Source of the DNA: Rhodocyclaceae bacterium
GTDB taxonomy: Bacteria > Pseudomonadota > Gammaproteobacteria > Burkholderiales > Rhodocyclaceae
NCBI GenBank assembly: GCA_025353195.1
Contig: JANXRC010000274.1
Location: forward strand, 1 to 44,645
Length of the DNA: 44,645 bases
Direction of reading: 5' to 3'
Below, one piece after another: positions 34,643 through 44,636 of the stretch. Below the pieces are notes generated by a model. It was not told where the DNA came from, ran no database searches, and saw nothing but the letters and a program-made list of their open reading frames with translations. Each line of letters opens with the position of its first letter. Within the stretch, counting starts at the first letter, position 1. Position numbers and translations under genes: made by a program.

Positions 34643-34926
34643 GCAAGCCAAAAATCGAGAGCTACCCCAGCGTATGGGACGCCATTGCTGATACCCCCGA
34701 AGAGGCGGTAAATCTTCGTGTGCGCTCTGAATTGATGGACAAGATTACGGCCGTGATTGAAGAGAGCGGCTGGACACAAGTTGATGCGGCCAAGCGTTGC
34801 GGCGTGACTCAGCCACGGATCAATGACCTCTTGCGTGGCCGAATTTCGCGTTTCTCGCTGGACGCCCTGGTAAACATTGCGGCAGCTCTTGGTCGGCGTG
34901 TGCATATCGAGCTTGAAGCCGCCTGA
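34639..34926 (+). CDS. XRE-family antitoxin (HigA-like)
   Basis: A 95-aa protein with a helix-turn-helix at about 38-75 (SGWTQVDAAKRCGVTQPRINDLLRG, then ISRFSLDALVNIAAAL). The N-terminal 25 residues (SVWDAIADTPEEAVNLRVRSEL) are the usual arm of this HigA subgroup and may contact the toxin. AGAGG precedes the ATG inside the toxin gene. It should neutralise the upstream toxin and repress at the AAGTATAT palindrome. Confidence 0.88.
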   Translation: MSKPKIESYPSVWDAIADTPEEAVNLRVRSELMDKITAVIEESGWTQVDAAKRCGVTQPRINDLLRGRISRFSLDALVNIAAALGRRVHIELEAA

Positions 34927-35239
34927 GGAATTGATCAAGCCGCGAGGGGGTGCGTACAATTAAACGTGCAGCTGATTAAGTCAGCCAACGGCGCTTAAAT
35001 GGTCAATTTTCAGTGAGCGTCAACACGTGGGTTTTGGAACGGCCAACAGGTTCTGCCAACACGCCCATATCGAAACGTCGATCACGTCAGCGAACACTGG
35101 CGAGCGAGGGCGGCTCCCAGCGACGGGCGCGTTAGTCTTGGTGCCACAGGGCCGAGCGCGACTGCTCTCCACCAGGTGCCAAACACGACGAAAGAGAAAC
35201 CTGGGCCGTTACCGGCGCTAAGTTTGGGGCGAGGCCTGC
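34927..35239. other. 313-bp gap after the toxin-antitoxin pair
   Basis: No credible gene is visible; the ORF at 35027-35221 looks like chance. One stretch (GGTCAATTTTCAGTGAGCGT, near 35000-35020) recalls insertion-sequence end remnants, possibly IS21-like, but I cannot align it here. The region probably holds debris of the insertion that brought the toxin-antitoxin pair beside tRNA-Met. Confidence 0.35.
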
Positions 35240-35572
35240 TCAACGGTTCTTCTGCGTTCGCCGTTGCAGAGCCGGGGGAGTCTGGTGGTCCTTGAAATAA
35301 TCACGCAACTTGCGCCACACCTGCCAACCGACAAAAGCGCGGCGCGCCCAGCGCCAGGCTCGTTTCGGCCGGATGACGGCGAGCGCGACACCTGCGGCAA
35401 CGGCAAATTCCGGGTGGCGGCGTAGCCACCGGGCCCCTTCGGCCACGCTGTCTGCTCCGCTGAAGACAGGGGCCAGTCCGGCCGCGCAAGCGCCGAACTC
35501 GGCGCGCAGAGCTTCGCCGGCGATCTGGAGCCGCTGCTTCCTTAGCGCGAGTTCCAGCGTGCTGGAGTTCAT
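35240..35572 (-). CDS. YqjK-like small basic protein
   Basis: A 110-aa protein, third of three genes. The N-terminus is helical (LELALRKQRLQIAGEALRAEF), a weakly hydrophobic segment follows (EFAVAAGVALAVI) and the end is strongly basic (PKRAWRWARRAFVGWQVWRKL). Position and composition match YqjK of the yqjDEK group. It overlaps the upstream gene by 4 bp. Function unknown. Confidence 0.65.
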   Translation of the reverse strand: MNSSTLELALRKQRLQIAGEALRAEFGACAAGLAPVFSGADSVAEGARWLRRHPEFAVAAGVALAVIRPKRAWRWARRAFVGWQVWRKLRDYFKDHQTPPALQRRTQKNR

Positions 35573-35982
35573 CTCGGTCTTGTTTGGTCGCCGGTCGACA
35601 GTGCGTCACGATCCCTGCGCAGTTCGGCCAGACTCGCGGAAAACAGTTGCGAGCCTGATCGCGCCAAACTCATCGCTAGTGTCAGGCTGGCGATGCCGGC
35701 GCCGAGGAAGAGCACGGAAAAAATGCCCAGCGCCAGCAGTCGGTTGCTGTCCCACAGCAGCACGGTGAGAAAGATCGCGAGAAAGATCAGACCCGCCGCA
35801 ATGCAAAGGAATGCGGCACCGCCGTAGGCAAGCAGGGAAGTCAGGCGCACTCTCTCCTCGGCGAGTTCCACGCCGAGAAGTTCGAGGCGGTTATGGAGCA
35901 GGGTGACGCCGGTGCCGAGCAAGCCCTTGGTCGACGCGAACAAGCCGCGCTGGCCCGACGCCCTGCCCGCCTCGTCACCCAT
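35569..35982 (-). CDS. YqjE/holin-X-type membrane protein
   Basis: A 137-aa protein with two membrane helices (LLAYGGAAFLCIAAGLIFLAIFLTVLLW and LLALGIFSVLFLGAGIASLTLA) between polar ends; the segment LLHNRLELLGVELAEERVRL is the diagnostic amphipathic part of the YqjE/phage-holin-superfamily-III group. It sits between a DUF883 gene and a YqjK-like gene. It likely lies in the inner membrane together with its neighbours; the function is not established. Confidence 0.82.
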   Translation of the reverse strand: MGDEAGRASGQRGLFASTKGLLGTGVTLLHNRLELLGVELAEERVRLTSLLAYGGAAFLCIAAGLIFLAIFLTVLLWDSNRLLALGIFSVLFLGAGIASLTLAMSLARSGSQLFSASLAELRRDRDALSTGDQTRPR

Positions 35983-35990
35983 TGCTGCGC

Positions 35991-36302
35991 TCAGCGACGG
36001 CCGATCAGCAGACCGACGATGAAGCCGAAGCCCGCGGCCACGCCCACCGAGCGCCAGGGATTGTCATGCACGTAGTCGTCGGCAACGCGGCCGACCTCCT
36101 TTGCCTTGTCCACCAATGCGGCTTCGGCTTCGGCCATCTTGATCTTGGCGGCAGCAAGGCGGTCCTGGGTTTTGGCCCGGATCTCGGCAATCTTTTCGCC
36201 CGTCTGGCCGGCTGTGGCGCGCAGCAGTTCTTCGGTGTCGGCAATCACCAGCCTGACGTCGGCAATCAGTTTGTCTTTGGTGACATCGCTCGTGTCGCTC
36301 AT
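35991..36302 (-). CDS. DUF883 (YqjD/ElaB-like) protein
   Basis: A 103-aa protein: a long amphipathic helix (LIADVRLVIADTEELLRATAGQTGEKIAEIRAKTQ is the pattern; residues 12-70), then DDYVHDNPWRSVGVAAGFGFIVGLLIGRR, the C-terminal membrane anchor typical of YqjD/ElaB/YgaM. In E. coli these anchor to the inner membrane and bind ribosomes in stationary phase. First gene of the trio; AGGAGA precedes the ATG. Confidence 0.88.
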   Translation of the reverse strand: MSDTSDVTKDKLIADVRLVIADTEELLRATAGQTGEKIAEIRAKTQDRLAAAKIKMAEAEAALVDKAKEVGRVADDYVHDNPWRSVGVAAGFGFIVGLLIGRR

Positions 36303-36373
36303 GGTCTTCTCCTGAAATGAAAAACTGAAACGACAAGACTACCGATTTTGTCGCTGCGCCGCAATGACGTTTG

Positions 36374-37171
36374 TCACGTCGGTGGGAGATGGTAATCAAT
36401 CGTCAGAGGCGCATGATCCGAGAAACGCTGATCCTTATAGACCGCCGCGCGGCGCGCCGCCGCGGCCAGGCCGGGTGTGGCGATCTGGTAGTCGATGCGC
36501 CAGCCGACGTTTTTGGCCCACGCCTGCCCCCGGTTTGACCACCAGGTGTAGGCCTCGCCGGTTGCCTCGGGCAACAAGCGGCGATGCACGTCGATCCAGC
36601 CCAGATCATCGAAGACGGCAGTGAGCCAGGCACGCTCTTCAGGCAGGAAGCCGGAGTTCTTCTGGTTGGCTTTCCAGTTCTTGAGGTCGATCGGCCGGTG
36701 CGCAATGTTCCAGTCGCCGCACAGAAGGATTTCACGTCCGTCGCGTCGGGCTTCGTGCGCCAGACATTCGAGTTGCGGCCGGAATTGATCCAGGAAGCGA
36801 AATTTGGCCTGCTGGCGCTCGTCCGAACTGGAACCCGAAGGCAGGTACAGCGAGACCACCGACAGCTTGCCGAAATCTGCTTGCAGGTAGCGCCCTTCGG
36901 CATCGAACTCGGCATTGCCAAAGCCTTCGACGATGCGGTCGGGTGCCTGCCGGGAATAGATGCCGACCCCGCTGTAGCCCTTCTTCTCGGCGGCATGAAA
37001 GCAACCGGTAAAGCCCGCCGGACCCCGCAGCGCGGGGGTCAGGTCCGCCAGTTGCGCCTTGAGTTCCTGGACGCAGACGATGTCGGCCTGCTGCGTCGCC
37101 AGCCACTCGAAAAACCCCTTGCTGGCGGCGGAACGGATACCATTGAGATTCAGAGTGAGTATTCGGAGCAT
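36374..37171 (-). CDS. xthA: exodeoxyribonuclease III
   Basis: A 265-aa AP endonuclease/3'-5' exonuclease for base-excision repair. From ATG 37171 (AGG three bases upstream) the motifs are LNLNGIRSA, VCVQELKAQ (metal Glu), YSGVGIYSR, LYLPSGS, LCGDWNIAH (catalytic Asp/Asn), WRIDYQIAT and FSDHAPLTIDY (catalytic His). The track start 37183 adds four residues without a better signal. It is divergent from pyrE with only 26 bp between starts, so their promoters overlap each other's reading frames. Confidence 0.94.
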   Translation of the reverse strand: MLRILTLNLNGIRSAASKGFFEWLATQQADIVCVQELKAQLADLTPALRGPAGFTGCFHAAEKKGYSGVGIYSRQAPDRIVEGFGNAEFDAEGRYLQADFGKLSVVSLYLPSGSSSDERQQAKFRFLDQFRPQLECLAHEARRDGREILLCGDWNIAHRPIDLKNWKANQKNSGFLPEERAWLTAVFDDLGWIDVHRRLLPEATGEAYTWWSNRGQAWAKNVGWRIDYQIATPGLAAAARRAAVYKDQRFSDHAPLTIDYHLPPT

Positions 37172-37184
37172 GTGCCTGAACATG

Positions 37185-37190
37185 TAGAAT
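37185..37190 (+). promoter_or_regulatory. possible -10 box of pyrE
   Basis: TAGAAT ends seven bases before the pyrE ATG; TTCGGA lies 17 bp upstream as a poor -35. No Shine-Dalgarno is seen, so this transcript too could be leaderless. Confidence 0.35.
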
Positions 37191-37197
37191 GCGTTTG

Positions 37198-37878
37198 ATG
37201 AATGCGAACGTCGCCTTTACTGTTGCCAGCGCCGTCACCAGCGAGCTGAGCCGCGAGTTTATCGCCTTCGCTTGCGAACTGGGCGTGTTGCGCTTCGGCG
37301 AATTCTAGACCAAGGCCGGTCGTCTGAGTCCCTATTTCTTCAATGCCGGCTTGTTCAACGACGGCGCTTCGTTGTCGCGCCTCAGCGATTTCTACGCGCG
37401 CCGCATTCTTGCGGCCGGCGTTGATTTCGACGTCCTGTTCGGGCCGGCCTACAAGGGTATTCCTCTCGCCGCCGGGGCAGCCATGGCGCTCGCAGGGCTT
37501 GGGCGCAACGCCCCGTACGCCTACAACCGCAAGGAAGCCAAGGATCATGGTGAAGGCGGCACGTTGGTCGGCGCGCCGCTCAAGGGACGTGTACTGATCA
37601 TCGACGACGTGATTTCTGCGGGCACGTCGGTACGCGAATCGGTGGACCTGATCCATGATGCCGGAGCGACGCCGGCTGCGGTGGTCATCGCGCTCGATCG
37701 TCAGGAATGTGGTCAGAGCAAGCTTTCGGCAGTCCAGGAAGTGGAACAGAATTACGGCATTCCGGTGATCAGCATCGCCAGTTTGACGGACCTTATCGAA
37801 TATCTTTCCGGTCATCCGGAACTTGAAAGCAAGCTCGCCGCCGTGCGCGCTTATCGCGTTCGTTACGGCATCGAATGA
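37198..37878 (+). pseudogene. pyrE: orotate phosphoribosyltransferase with in-frame amber codon
   Basis: PyrE joins orotate to PRPP in pyrimidine synthesis. The 226-codon frame from ATG 37198 matches PyrE throughout ([42 protein letters not shown] loop [17 protein letters not shown]), but codon 37, between GEF and TKAGR, is TAG (37306-37308). The downstream track ORF begins at a TTG (37351) past conserved residues and would not replace it. A single change from AAG or CAG would restore the frame. It may be a real nonsense mutation, a sequencing or assembly error, or a strain needing suppression or pyrimidine uptake. No other frame damage is seen. Confidence 0.85.
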
Positions 37879-37909
37879 CGCCTATGACACCTCTTCCGGG
37901 AGAACCCCC

Positions 37910-38635
37910 ATGCGCCTGATTTCCGTCCTGCTGTTTATCTTTTCTGCCGTGCTTGCCCAAGGTGTTGCTGCCCAGGTACGCATCTATTGTTGTGATGATG
38001 CCAAGGGGCGCAAGGTGTGCGGTGATTTTTTGCCCCCGGCATGCCAGGGCCGGGCTTATGAAGAGCGCGACAATCTCGGCTTTGTCTCAAAAAAGGTGGA
38101 AGCTCCGCTGACCGAGGAGCAGCAGGCGCGCCGCGACGCTGAAATGGCGAAGAAGGAAGAAGCGAAGAAAAAGGCGGGCGAGGAACGCCGCCGCACGATT
38201 GCCTTGCTGTCAACCTATTCCAGCGAAAAAGATATCAATTCGGCGCGAGATCGCGCCTTGGCCGAAATTGACAAGAACCTGAAGCAGGCCCAGCAGCGAC
38301 TGGAGGAAGCCAACAAGAAGAAACAGAAGCTTGACGGGGACAAGGAGTTCTACAAGGGCAAGCCGCTACCGGATCAGGTCAGGGCGGAGGTCCGCGACAA
38401 CGAAAAGGAAATCAAGGCGCAACAGGGGACGGTGGATGCCAAGCTCAAGGAAATGGAAGAAGTGCGTGGCCGCTTCGCCGAGGAGAAGAAGCGCTATCTC
38501 GAGCTGACGGGCAAGAAGTCGACCGAAGCGACGCCTGCGGTGCCGGCTACTGCACCGGCACCAGCAGCACTGCCCGAAGCCGCACCGGCGGCGCAGCCGC
38601 CGGCTGCAGCAGCCAAACCGGCCGCGAAGAAGTAA
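37910..38635 (+). CDS. exported coiled-coil protein (DUF4124-like N-terminus)
   Basis: From ATG 37910 (CGGGAG upstream) the product is 241 aa: signal peptide to about residue 21, then a short Cys-rich segment (RIYCCDDAKGRKVCGDFLPPAC) resembling DUF4124-type domains, a charged coiled coil of about 140 residues (ARRDAEMAKKEEAKKKAGEE and on to KKRYLEL) and an Ala/Pro-rich tail ending AAKPAAKK. Probably periplasmic. It starts 31 bp after pyrE and its stop abuts the gatB stop. No function is established. Confidence 0.72.
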   Translation: MRLISVLLFIFSAVLAQGVAAQVRIYCCDDAKGRKVCGDFLPPACQGRAYEERDNLGFVSKKVEAPLTEEQQARRDAEMAKKEEAKKKAGEERRRTIALLSTYSSEKDINSARDRALAEIDKNLKQAQQRLEEANKKKQKLDGDKEFYKGKPLPDQVRAEVRDNEKEIKAQQGTVDAKLKEMEEVRGRFAEEKKRYLELTGKKSTEATPAVPATAPAPAALPEAAPAAQPPAAAAKPAAKK

Positions 38636-40087
38636 TCAGGCGCCGAGTTTTTTCTTCAGCAGGTCGGTGACCTGCTGCGGATTGGCCTTGCCGCGGGTGG
38701 CCTTCATGGTCTGTCCGACCAGCGCGTTGAAAGCCTTTTCCTTGCCGGCGCGATATTCCTCGACCGATTTCTGATTGGCAGCCAGTACCTCATCCACCAG
38801 CGCCTCGAGCGCGCCGCTATCGGTGATCTGCTTCCAGCCTTTCGCCTCGATCACTGCGTCGGCATCCTTTCCGTCACCGGCCCAGAGGGCCTCGAACACA
38901 TCCCTGGCGATCTTGTTGGAGATCGTATTGTCGGCAATGCGGCGAATGATGCCGGCGAGTTGCTGCGCTGAAAGCGGCGCCGCGGCAATCTCCAGTCCTT
39001 CCTTGTTGAGTCGGGCTGCCAACTCGCCCATTACCCAGTTGGCGCAGAGCTTGGCATTTTCCAAGCCTGCGGCCGCTGCGCAGTCCTCGAAGTAACGGGC
39101 GGTGTCGCGGGTGGCGACAAGCTGAGCTGCGTCGTAAGCGGAAAGGCCGTACTGGACTATGAAACGCGCGGTCATCGCGTCAGGCAGTTCCGGCATTCCG
39201 CGCTTCACTTCCGCGATCCAGTCCGCCGTGATTTCCAGCGGCAGCAGATCGGGATCGGGAAAATAACGGTAATCGTGCGCGTCTTCCTTGCTGCGCATCG
39301 ACCGCGTTTCACCACTGTCGGGATCGAACAGCACGGTGGCTTGCCGTATGGCGCGGCCTTCCTCGATCTCGTTGATCTGCCATTGCACCTCGAAGTCGAT
39401 CGCCTGTTGCATGAAGCGGAAGGAGTTGAGGTTCTTGATCTCGCGCCGGGTGCCGAATTCCTTCTGTCCCGTCGGTCGCACCGACACGTTGGCATCACAG
39501 CGAAACGAGCCTTCCTGCATGTTGCCGTCGCAGATGCCGATCCACTGCACCAGGGCATGCAGCGCCTTGGCATAGGCAACGGCCTCGGCGCTTGATCGCA
39601 TGTCCGGCTCGGTGACGATTTCCAGGAGAGGGGTGCCGGCGCGGTTCAAGTCGATGCCGGTCTTGCCGTGAAAATCCTCATGCAGCGATTTGCCGGCATC
39701 CTCTTCGAGATGTGCTCGTGTCAGATGCACGAACTTCTCGGTCGCCGTCTCACCAGCGCCGACTCTTATGTTCAAGCCGCCGCCCAACACTACGGGAATT
39801 TCGAACTGGCTGATCTGGTAGCCCTTGGGCAGGTCCGGGTAGAAATAATTCTTGCGCGCGAAGACCGAGCGCGGCGCGATCTTCGCCCCGACGGCGAGGC
39901 CGAACTTGATGGCGCAGACCACCGCTTCGCGGTTGAGCACCGGCAGGACACCGGGCAGCGCGATGTCCACGGCGCTGGCCTGCACATTCGGCTCGGCGCC
40001 GAAAGCGATGCTGCTGCCGGAAAATATCTTCGACTGCGTCCGCAGCTGGGCATGGGTTTCCAGCCCGATGACGACTTCCCAATTCAT
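38636..40087 (-). CDS. gatB: Asp/Glu-tRNA amidotransferase subunit B
   Basis: GatB binds misacylated tRNA and, with GatA and GatC, makes Gln-tRNA(Gln) or Asn-tRNA(Asn). From ATG 40087 it has 483 aa, normal length, with [46 protein letters not shown] and the C-terminal YqeY-like helical domain ending [10 protein letters not shown]. The loop [14 protein letters not shown] (about 105-118), just before [10 protein letters not shown], contains a copy of the 27-bp repeat and looks a few residues longer than usual. The start overlaps gatA by 4 bp. Confidence 0.95.
   Translation of the reverse strand: MNWEVVIGLETHAQLRTQSKIFSGSSIAFGAEPNVQASAVDIALPGVLPVLNREAVVCAIKFGLAVGAKIAPRSVFARKNYFYPDLPKGYQISQFEIPVVLGGGLNIRVGAGETATEKFVHLTRAHLEEDAGKSLHEDFHGKTGIDLNRAGTPLLEIVTEPDMRSSAEAVAYAKALHALVQWIGICDGNMQEGSFRCDANVSVRPTGQKEFGTRREIKNLNSFRFMQQAIDFEVQWQINEIEEGRAIRQATVLFDPDSGETRSMRSKEDAHDYRYFPDPDLLPLEITADWIAEVKRGMPELPDAMTARFIVQYGLSAYDAAQLVATRDTARYFEDCAAAAGLENAKLCANWVMGELAARLNKEGLEIAAAPLSAQQLAGIIRRIADNTISNKIARDVFEALWAGDGKDADAVIEAKGWKQITDSGALEALVDEVLAANQKSVEEYRAGKEKAFNALVGQTMKATRGKANPQQVTDLLKKKLGA
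39743..39769 (+). repeat. interspersed 27-bp repeat, copy 3 (inside gatB)
   Basis: CGCCGTCTCAC then CAGCGCCGACTCTTATG on the plus strand; on the gatB coding strand the frame reads IRVGAGETA. It lies in a variable surface loop ahead of a conserved strand. Confidence 0.75.
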
Positions 40088-41553
40088 TTCACGCCTCCCG
40101 GCATCCGCGTGTGCCAGTCGGTGGCTTTCTGGTACTGGTGCGCCACGTTGAGCATCTTCGCCTCGCCGAACCAGTTGCCGATGATCTGCAGGCCCACTGG
40201 CATGTTGTTGTTGCCGAAGCCGCAGGGCAGCGACATGCCCGGCAGTCCGGCGAGGTTGGTGGAGATGGTGTAGATGTCGGACAGGTACATCTGCACCGGA
40301 TCGGCGCTCTTGGCGCCGAAGGCGAACGCCACCGAGGGCGAGGTCGGCCCCATCATCACGTCGCACTGCTTGAAGGCCGCAACAAAGTCGGCGGCGATGA
40401 GACGGCGGATCTTCTGCGCCTGCAGGTAGTAGGCGTCGTAGTAGCCGTGCGACAGCACATAGGTGCCGATCAGGATGCGCCGCTTCACTTCGGCGCCGAA
40501 GCCCTGCGCCCTGCTGCGCGAGTACATCTCCGCCAGGTCGGCATACTCCGGAGCCCGGTGGCCGTAGCGCACGCCATCGAAACGAGACAGGTTGGAGCTG
40601 GCCTCGGCCGGTGCGATCACGTAATAGGCGGGCACCGAGAGACCGGAGTTGGGCAGGCGCACTTCCACGGTGGTGGCGCCCAGCTTGCGGTACTCGGTCA
40701 GCGCGACGTCGACGGCGGCGCGCACGTCGGCATCCATGCCCTCGCCGAAAAACTCCTGCGGCAAGCCGATTCTCAGCCCGGCCAGCGGTTTCTCCAGATC
40801 GCGGCTGTAATCCTCGCCGGGACGCTCGAGCGAAGTGGAATCACGGGGGTCGAAGCCGGCCATCGCATTCAGCAGCAGCGCGCAGTCTTCCGCGCTCTTC
40901 GCCATCGGACCGCCCTGGTCGAGACTGGAGGCGAAGGCGATCATGCCGTAGCGCGATACCACGCCGTAAGTTGGCTTGAGGCCGGTGAGACCGCACAGGG
41001 CCGCCGGCTGGCGGATCGAGCCGCCGGTGTCGGTGCCTGTGGCTGCGGGCGTGAGGCGTGCCGCGATGGCCGCAGCCGAACCGCCCGAAGACCCACCGGG
41101 CACGCAGGAGACATCCCAGGGATTCTTTACCGGCCCGAAATACGAGGTTTCGTTCGACGAGCCCATGGCGAACTCGTCCATGTTGAGCTTGCCCAGCGTC
41201 ACCATGCCCGCGGCGGCGAGCTTTTCGACCACGTTGGCGTCGTAGGGCGAAACAAAGTTGGCGAGCATTTTCGAGCCGCAGGTCGTGCGCCAACCCCTGG
41301 TGCAGAAGATGTCCTTGTGCGCCAGGGGTATTCCGGTGAGCGCCGTAACGTCAGCACCGACTCTTAGTTTCTCGTCGGCGTTCCGCGCCTGGGCCAGCGT
41401 CTTTGCGCGGTCGGTGGTGATGAAGGCGTTGAGCGCGCGATTGAACTTGTCGATGCGGTCGAGAAAGAGGGTCGCCAGCTCGACGGCGGAAACCTTCTTC
41501 GCCGCCAGCGCCGCAGAGAGCTCGCGGAGCGATGAATTGATCAGGTCGCTCAT
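40084..41553 (-). CDS. gatA: Asp/Glu-tRNA amidotransferase subunit A
   Basis: GatA is the amidase that releases ammonia from glutamine for the transamidation. The 489-aa protein has the catalytic Lys80 (AHKDIFC), Ser155 (GGSSGGSA) and Ser179 ([10 protein letters not shown]), matching the Lys-cisSer-Ser triad. Residues 62-72 ([11 protein letters not shown]), just before [10 protein letters not shown], carry a copy of the 27-bp repeat. It is the middle gene of gatC-gatA-gatB, overlapping both neighbours by 4 bp. Confidence 0.96.
   Translation of the reverse strand: MSDLINSSLRELSAALAAKKVSAVELATLFLDRIDKFNRALNAFITTDRAKTLAQARNADEKLRVGADVTALTGIPLAHKDIFCTRGWRTTCGSKMLANFVSPYDANVVEKLAAAGMVTLGKLNMDEFAMGSSNETSYFGPVKNPWDVSCVPGGSSGGSAAAIAARLTPAATGTDTGGSIRQPAALCGLTGLKPTYGVVSRYGMIAFASSLDQGGPMAKSAEDCALLLNAMAGFDPRDSTSLERPGEDYSRDLEKPLAGLRIGLPQEFFGEGMDADVRAAVDVALTEYRKLGATTVEVRLPNSGLSVPAYYVIAPAEASSNLSRFDGVRYGHRAPEYADLAEMYSRSRAQGFGAEVKRRILIGTYVLSHGYYDAYYLQAQKIRRLIAADFVAAFKQCDVMMGPTSPSVAFAFGAKSADPVQMYLSDIYTISTNLAGLPGMSLPCGFGNNNMPVGLQIIGNWFGEAKMLNVAHQYQKATDWHTRMPGGVK
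41341..41367 (+). repeat. interspersed 27-bp repeat, copy 4 (inside gatA)
   Basis: CGCCGTAACGT then CAGCACCGACTCTTAGT. In the gatA frame it reads LRVGADVTA, the same phase and near-identical peptide as the gatB copy. It is the most diverged copy. Confidence 0.7.
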
Positions 41554-41837
41554 TCGACAACTCTGGGTACTAGATACAGCCCGGCCTCGGTTTCCGGCGC
41601 AAGCGCCTGGAAATCCGCACGGCGATCGGTCTCGGTGATCCTGTCGGGACGCAGGCGCTGGACCACGTCCACGGCGTGAGCCATCGGTTCAATGCCTGTG
41701 GTATCAACCGCTTGCAGTTGTTCGATAAAGCCGAGGATGCCGTTCAGCTGGTCGCGCGTGGTTTCCCGCTCCGCGGCGGAAAGCTCGATGCGGGACAAAA
41801 GGGCGATGCGGGCGACGTCTTCCAGGGTCAGGGACAT
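41550..41837 (-). CDS. gatC: Asp/Glu-tRNA amidotransferase subunit C
   Basis: GatC (95 aa) is the small clamp that holds GatA and GatB together. It has the family pattern [45 protein letters not shown] and the C-terminal hook LVPRVVE. First gene of the operon, divergent from mreB across 141 bp that must hold both promoters; no Shine-Dalgarno stands out. Confidence 0.93.
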   Translation of the reverse strand: MSLTLEDVARIALLSRIELSAAERETTRDQLNGILGFIEQLQAVDTTGIEPMAHAVDVVQRLRPDRITETDRRADFQALAPETEAGLYLVPRVVE

Positions 41838-41915
41838 GATGACAAGTGGGGGCGAGTGAGGTTGGACCGGCGTGAAACAAGGCCTGATCGGCGCTTAAAT
41901 TGACCGGCGCGATAG

Positions 41916-43022
<1,107 letters not shown>

Positions 43023-43116
43023 GGCTCGCCCCGTGTAGTTTGCAAGCTAGCCCCGCGTCCGCTGACCTTGGGGCGCCACCGGGTTCCCATCTTTTCTTGA
43101 GAGCACACCTGCCTTG

Positions 43117-44034
43117 ATGTCCGCTGTTGGTCATGCTCCGCCGCCCTTCTTCAAGCGGGGTCCGGCGCCGCTGGTGCGGCTGGCCTTCTTCGTCTCGCTT
43201 TCGCTGATCCTGCTGGTTGCCGATCTGCGCTTTCATACCCTGGAGTGGGCGCGCCTGGCAGTCGCCACGGTGGCCTGGCCCTTGCAGCGCATGACCTGGA
43301 TTCCGATTGACGTCGCCGGCGACTTCGGCAGCTATCTGGCGCGGCAATCCACGCTCCTGAAAGAGAATGAGGAACTTCGCCGGCGCCAGCTCGGCACCGC
43401 CAACCTGTTGCTGCGCCAGCAGCATCTCGAGCAGGAAAACATGCGGCTGCGAGCGTTGCTCGACATGCGGGCGCGGCTACCGGCCGAAGGGCGCATCGTC
43501 GAGATTCTCTATGCGGCGCGCGATCCTTTCTCGCGTCGGGTGATTATCGACAAGGGCATCCAGCAAGGCATCAGCGCCGGTCAGGCGGTAGTCGATGACG
43601 TCGGCATTATCGGTCAGGTAGTGCGCGTGTTCCCGCTTACCGCAGAAGTGTTGCTGCTCACCGACAAGGATCAGGCCATACCGGTAGAGGTGCAGAGAAA
43701 TGGCCTGCGCGCCATCCTCGCGGGTGCCGGAGCCGGCATGATGGAGCTGCGCTTCCTGGCGGCGAACGCCGACGTGCAGGCTGGCGACATTCTGATGACC
43801 TCGGGGCTGGACGGCGTCTATCTGCCGGGCCTGCCGGTGGCCAAGGTGGTCAAGGTCGACCGCGACAGCGCCTACTCGTTTGCCCGCATTACCTGTGCGC
43901 CGCTGGCGGGTGTCGAGCGCCACGGCCTGGCGCTGGTGCTCGGCGGTCGCACCGCGCTGCCGCCGCAACCGGACGATTTGCCGACAGCCGAAGAGCCAAG
44001 CCGCGGCAAGCGGATAAAGAAGAAAGCACGATAG
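43117..44034 (+). CDS. mreC: cell-shape protein MreC
   Basis: MreC (305 aa) is the bitopic scaffold that links MreB filaments to penicillin-binding protein 2. It has one membrane helix (LVRLAFFVSLSLILLVADL), a coiled coil (LLKENEELRRRQLGTANLLLRQQHLEQENMRL pattern, about 75-110) and the beta-barrel periplasmic domain with DKGIQQGISAGQAV and MTSGLDGVYLPGLPV. The ATG at 43117 is preferred over the TTG at 43114. Tail is Pro-rich and basic. It starts 94 bp after mreB and directly abuts mreD. Confidence 0.95.
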   Translation: MSAVGHAPPPFFKRGPAPLVRLAFFVSLSLILLVADLRFHTLEWARLAVATVAWPLQRMTWIPIDVAGDFGSYLARQSTLLKENEELRRRQLGTANLLLRQQHLEQENMRLRALLDMRARLPAEGRIVEILYAARDPFSRRVIIDKGIQQGISAGQAVVDDVGIIGQVVRVFPLTAEVLLLTDKDQAIPVEVQRNGLRAILAGAGAGMMELRFLAANADVQAGDILMTSGLDGVYLPGLPVAKVVKVDRDSAYSFARITCAPLAGVERHGLALVLGGRTALPPQPDDLPTAEEPSRGKRIKKKAR

Positions 44035-44556
44035 ATGCAACCCACCCACGCCTCGCGCCGCATTTTGCTGCCGGTCAGAAACTGGTTCATCGTGTTGACG
44101 CTCTTTCTCGCTTTGCTGCTGAACCTGATTCCGTTCGGGAGGCTGCCCGGCATTCCCGACTGGGTGGCCCTGGTGCTGGCGTTCTGGTGCGTCCATCAAC
44201 CCCTGAAAGTAGGCATGGCGGCCGCCTTTGTGCTCGGTCTGGCGATGGACGTGGCCGACGCCAGCGTGATGGGGCAACATGCGCTGGCCTACGTGTTGCT
44301 GGCTTTCGCCGCTGCCGGGCTGTCGCGTCGCGTGCTGTGGTTTCCCCTCTCGCAGCAGGCGTTGCAGCTGCTGCCCCTGCTGCTTGGCATGCAATTGGTC
44401 ATGTTGGTGACGCGAATGATCAGCGGTGCCGAATTTCCCGGCGTGCTGTGGTTTCTTTCCAGCTTTACCGCTGCGCTACTGTGGCATCCGGTGACCTACC
44501 TGCTCCTGATTCCGCAGTTCCGGCCGGAAGACAAAGATGTGCACCGGCCGATCTGA
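44035..44556 (+). CDS. mreD: cell-shape membrane protein MreD
   Basis: MreD (173 aa) is a five- to six-helix inner-membrane partner of MreC. Helical stretches include NWFIVLTLFLALLLNLI, WVALVLAFWCV, MAAAFVLGLAMDVADASVMG (the conserved GLxxD motif) and ALAYVLLAFAAAGL. It begins directly after the mreC stop. The usual next gene, encoding penicillin-binding protein 2, is not visible before the window ends. Confidence 0.93.
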   Translation: MQPTHASRRILLPVRNWFIVLTLFLALLLNLIPFGRLPGIPDWVALVLAFWCVHQPLKVGMAAAFVLGLAMDVADASVMGQHALAYVLLAFAAAGLSRRVLWFPLSQQALQLLPLLLGMQLVMLVTRMISGAEFPGVLWFLSSFTAALLWHPVTYLLLIPQFRPEDKDVHRPI

Positions 44557-44611
44557 GAGCCAAGGGAAAGGGCAAACCGCAGTGTCCGTCGAGCGCAGCG
44601 AGCAAGCTAGT

Positions 44612-44636
44612 CGCCCCCGCCCCGGGGCGGGGGGCG
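44612..44636. repeat. GC-only inverted repeat near the right edge
   Basis: CGCCCCCGCCCC faces GGGGCGGGGGGCG with one extra G, making a hairpin of almost pure G and C with no T-run. It follows GAGCGCAGCGAGC, a repeat-like stretch. No gene is seen in 44557-44645. Confidence 0.55.

Noticed and set aside
35027-35221. A 64-aa plus ORF after the antitoxin gene
   Set aside because: It has no ribosome-binding site and a composition like random sequence.
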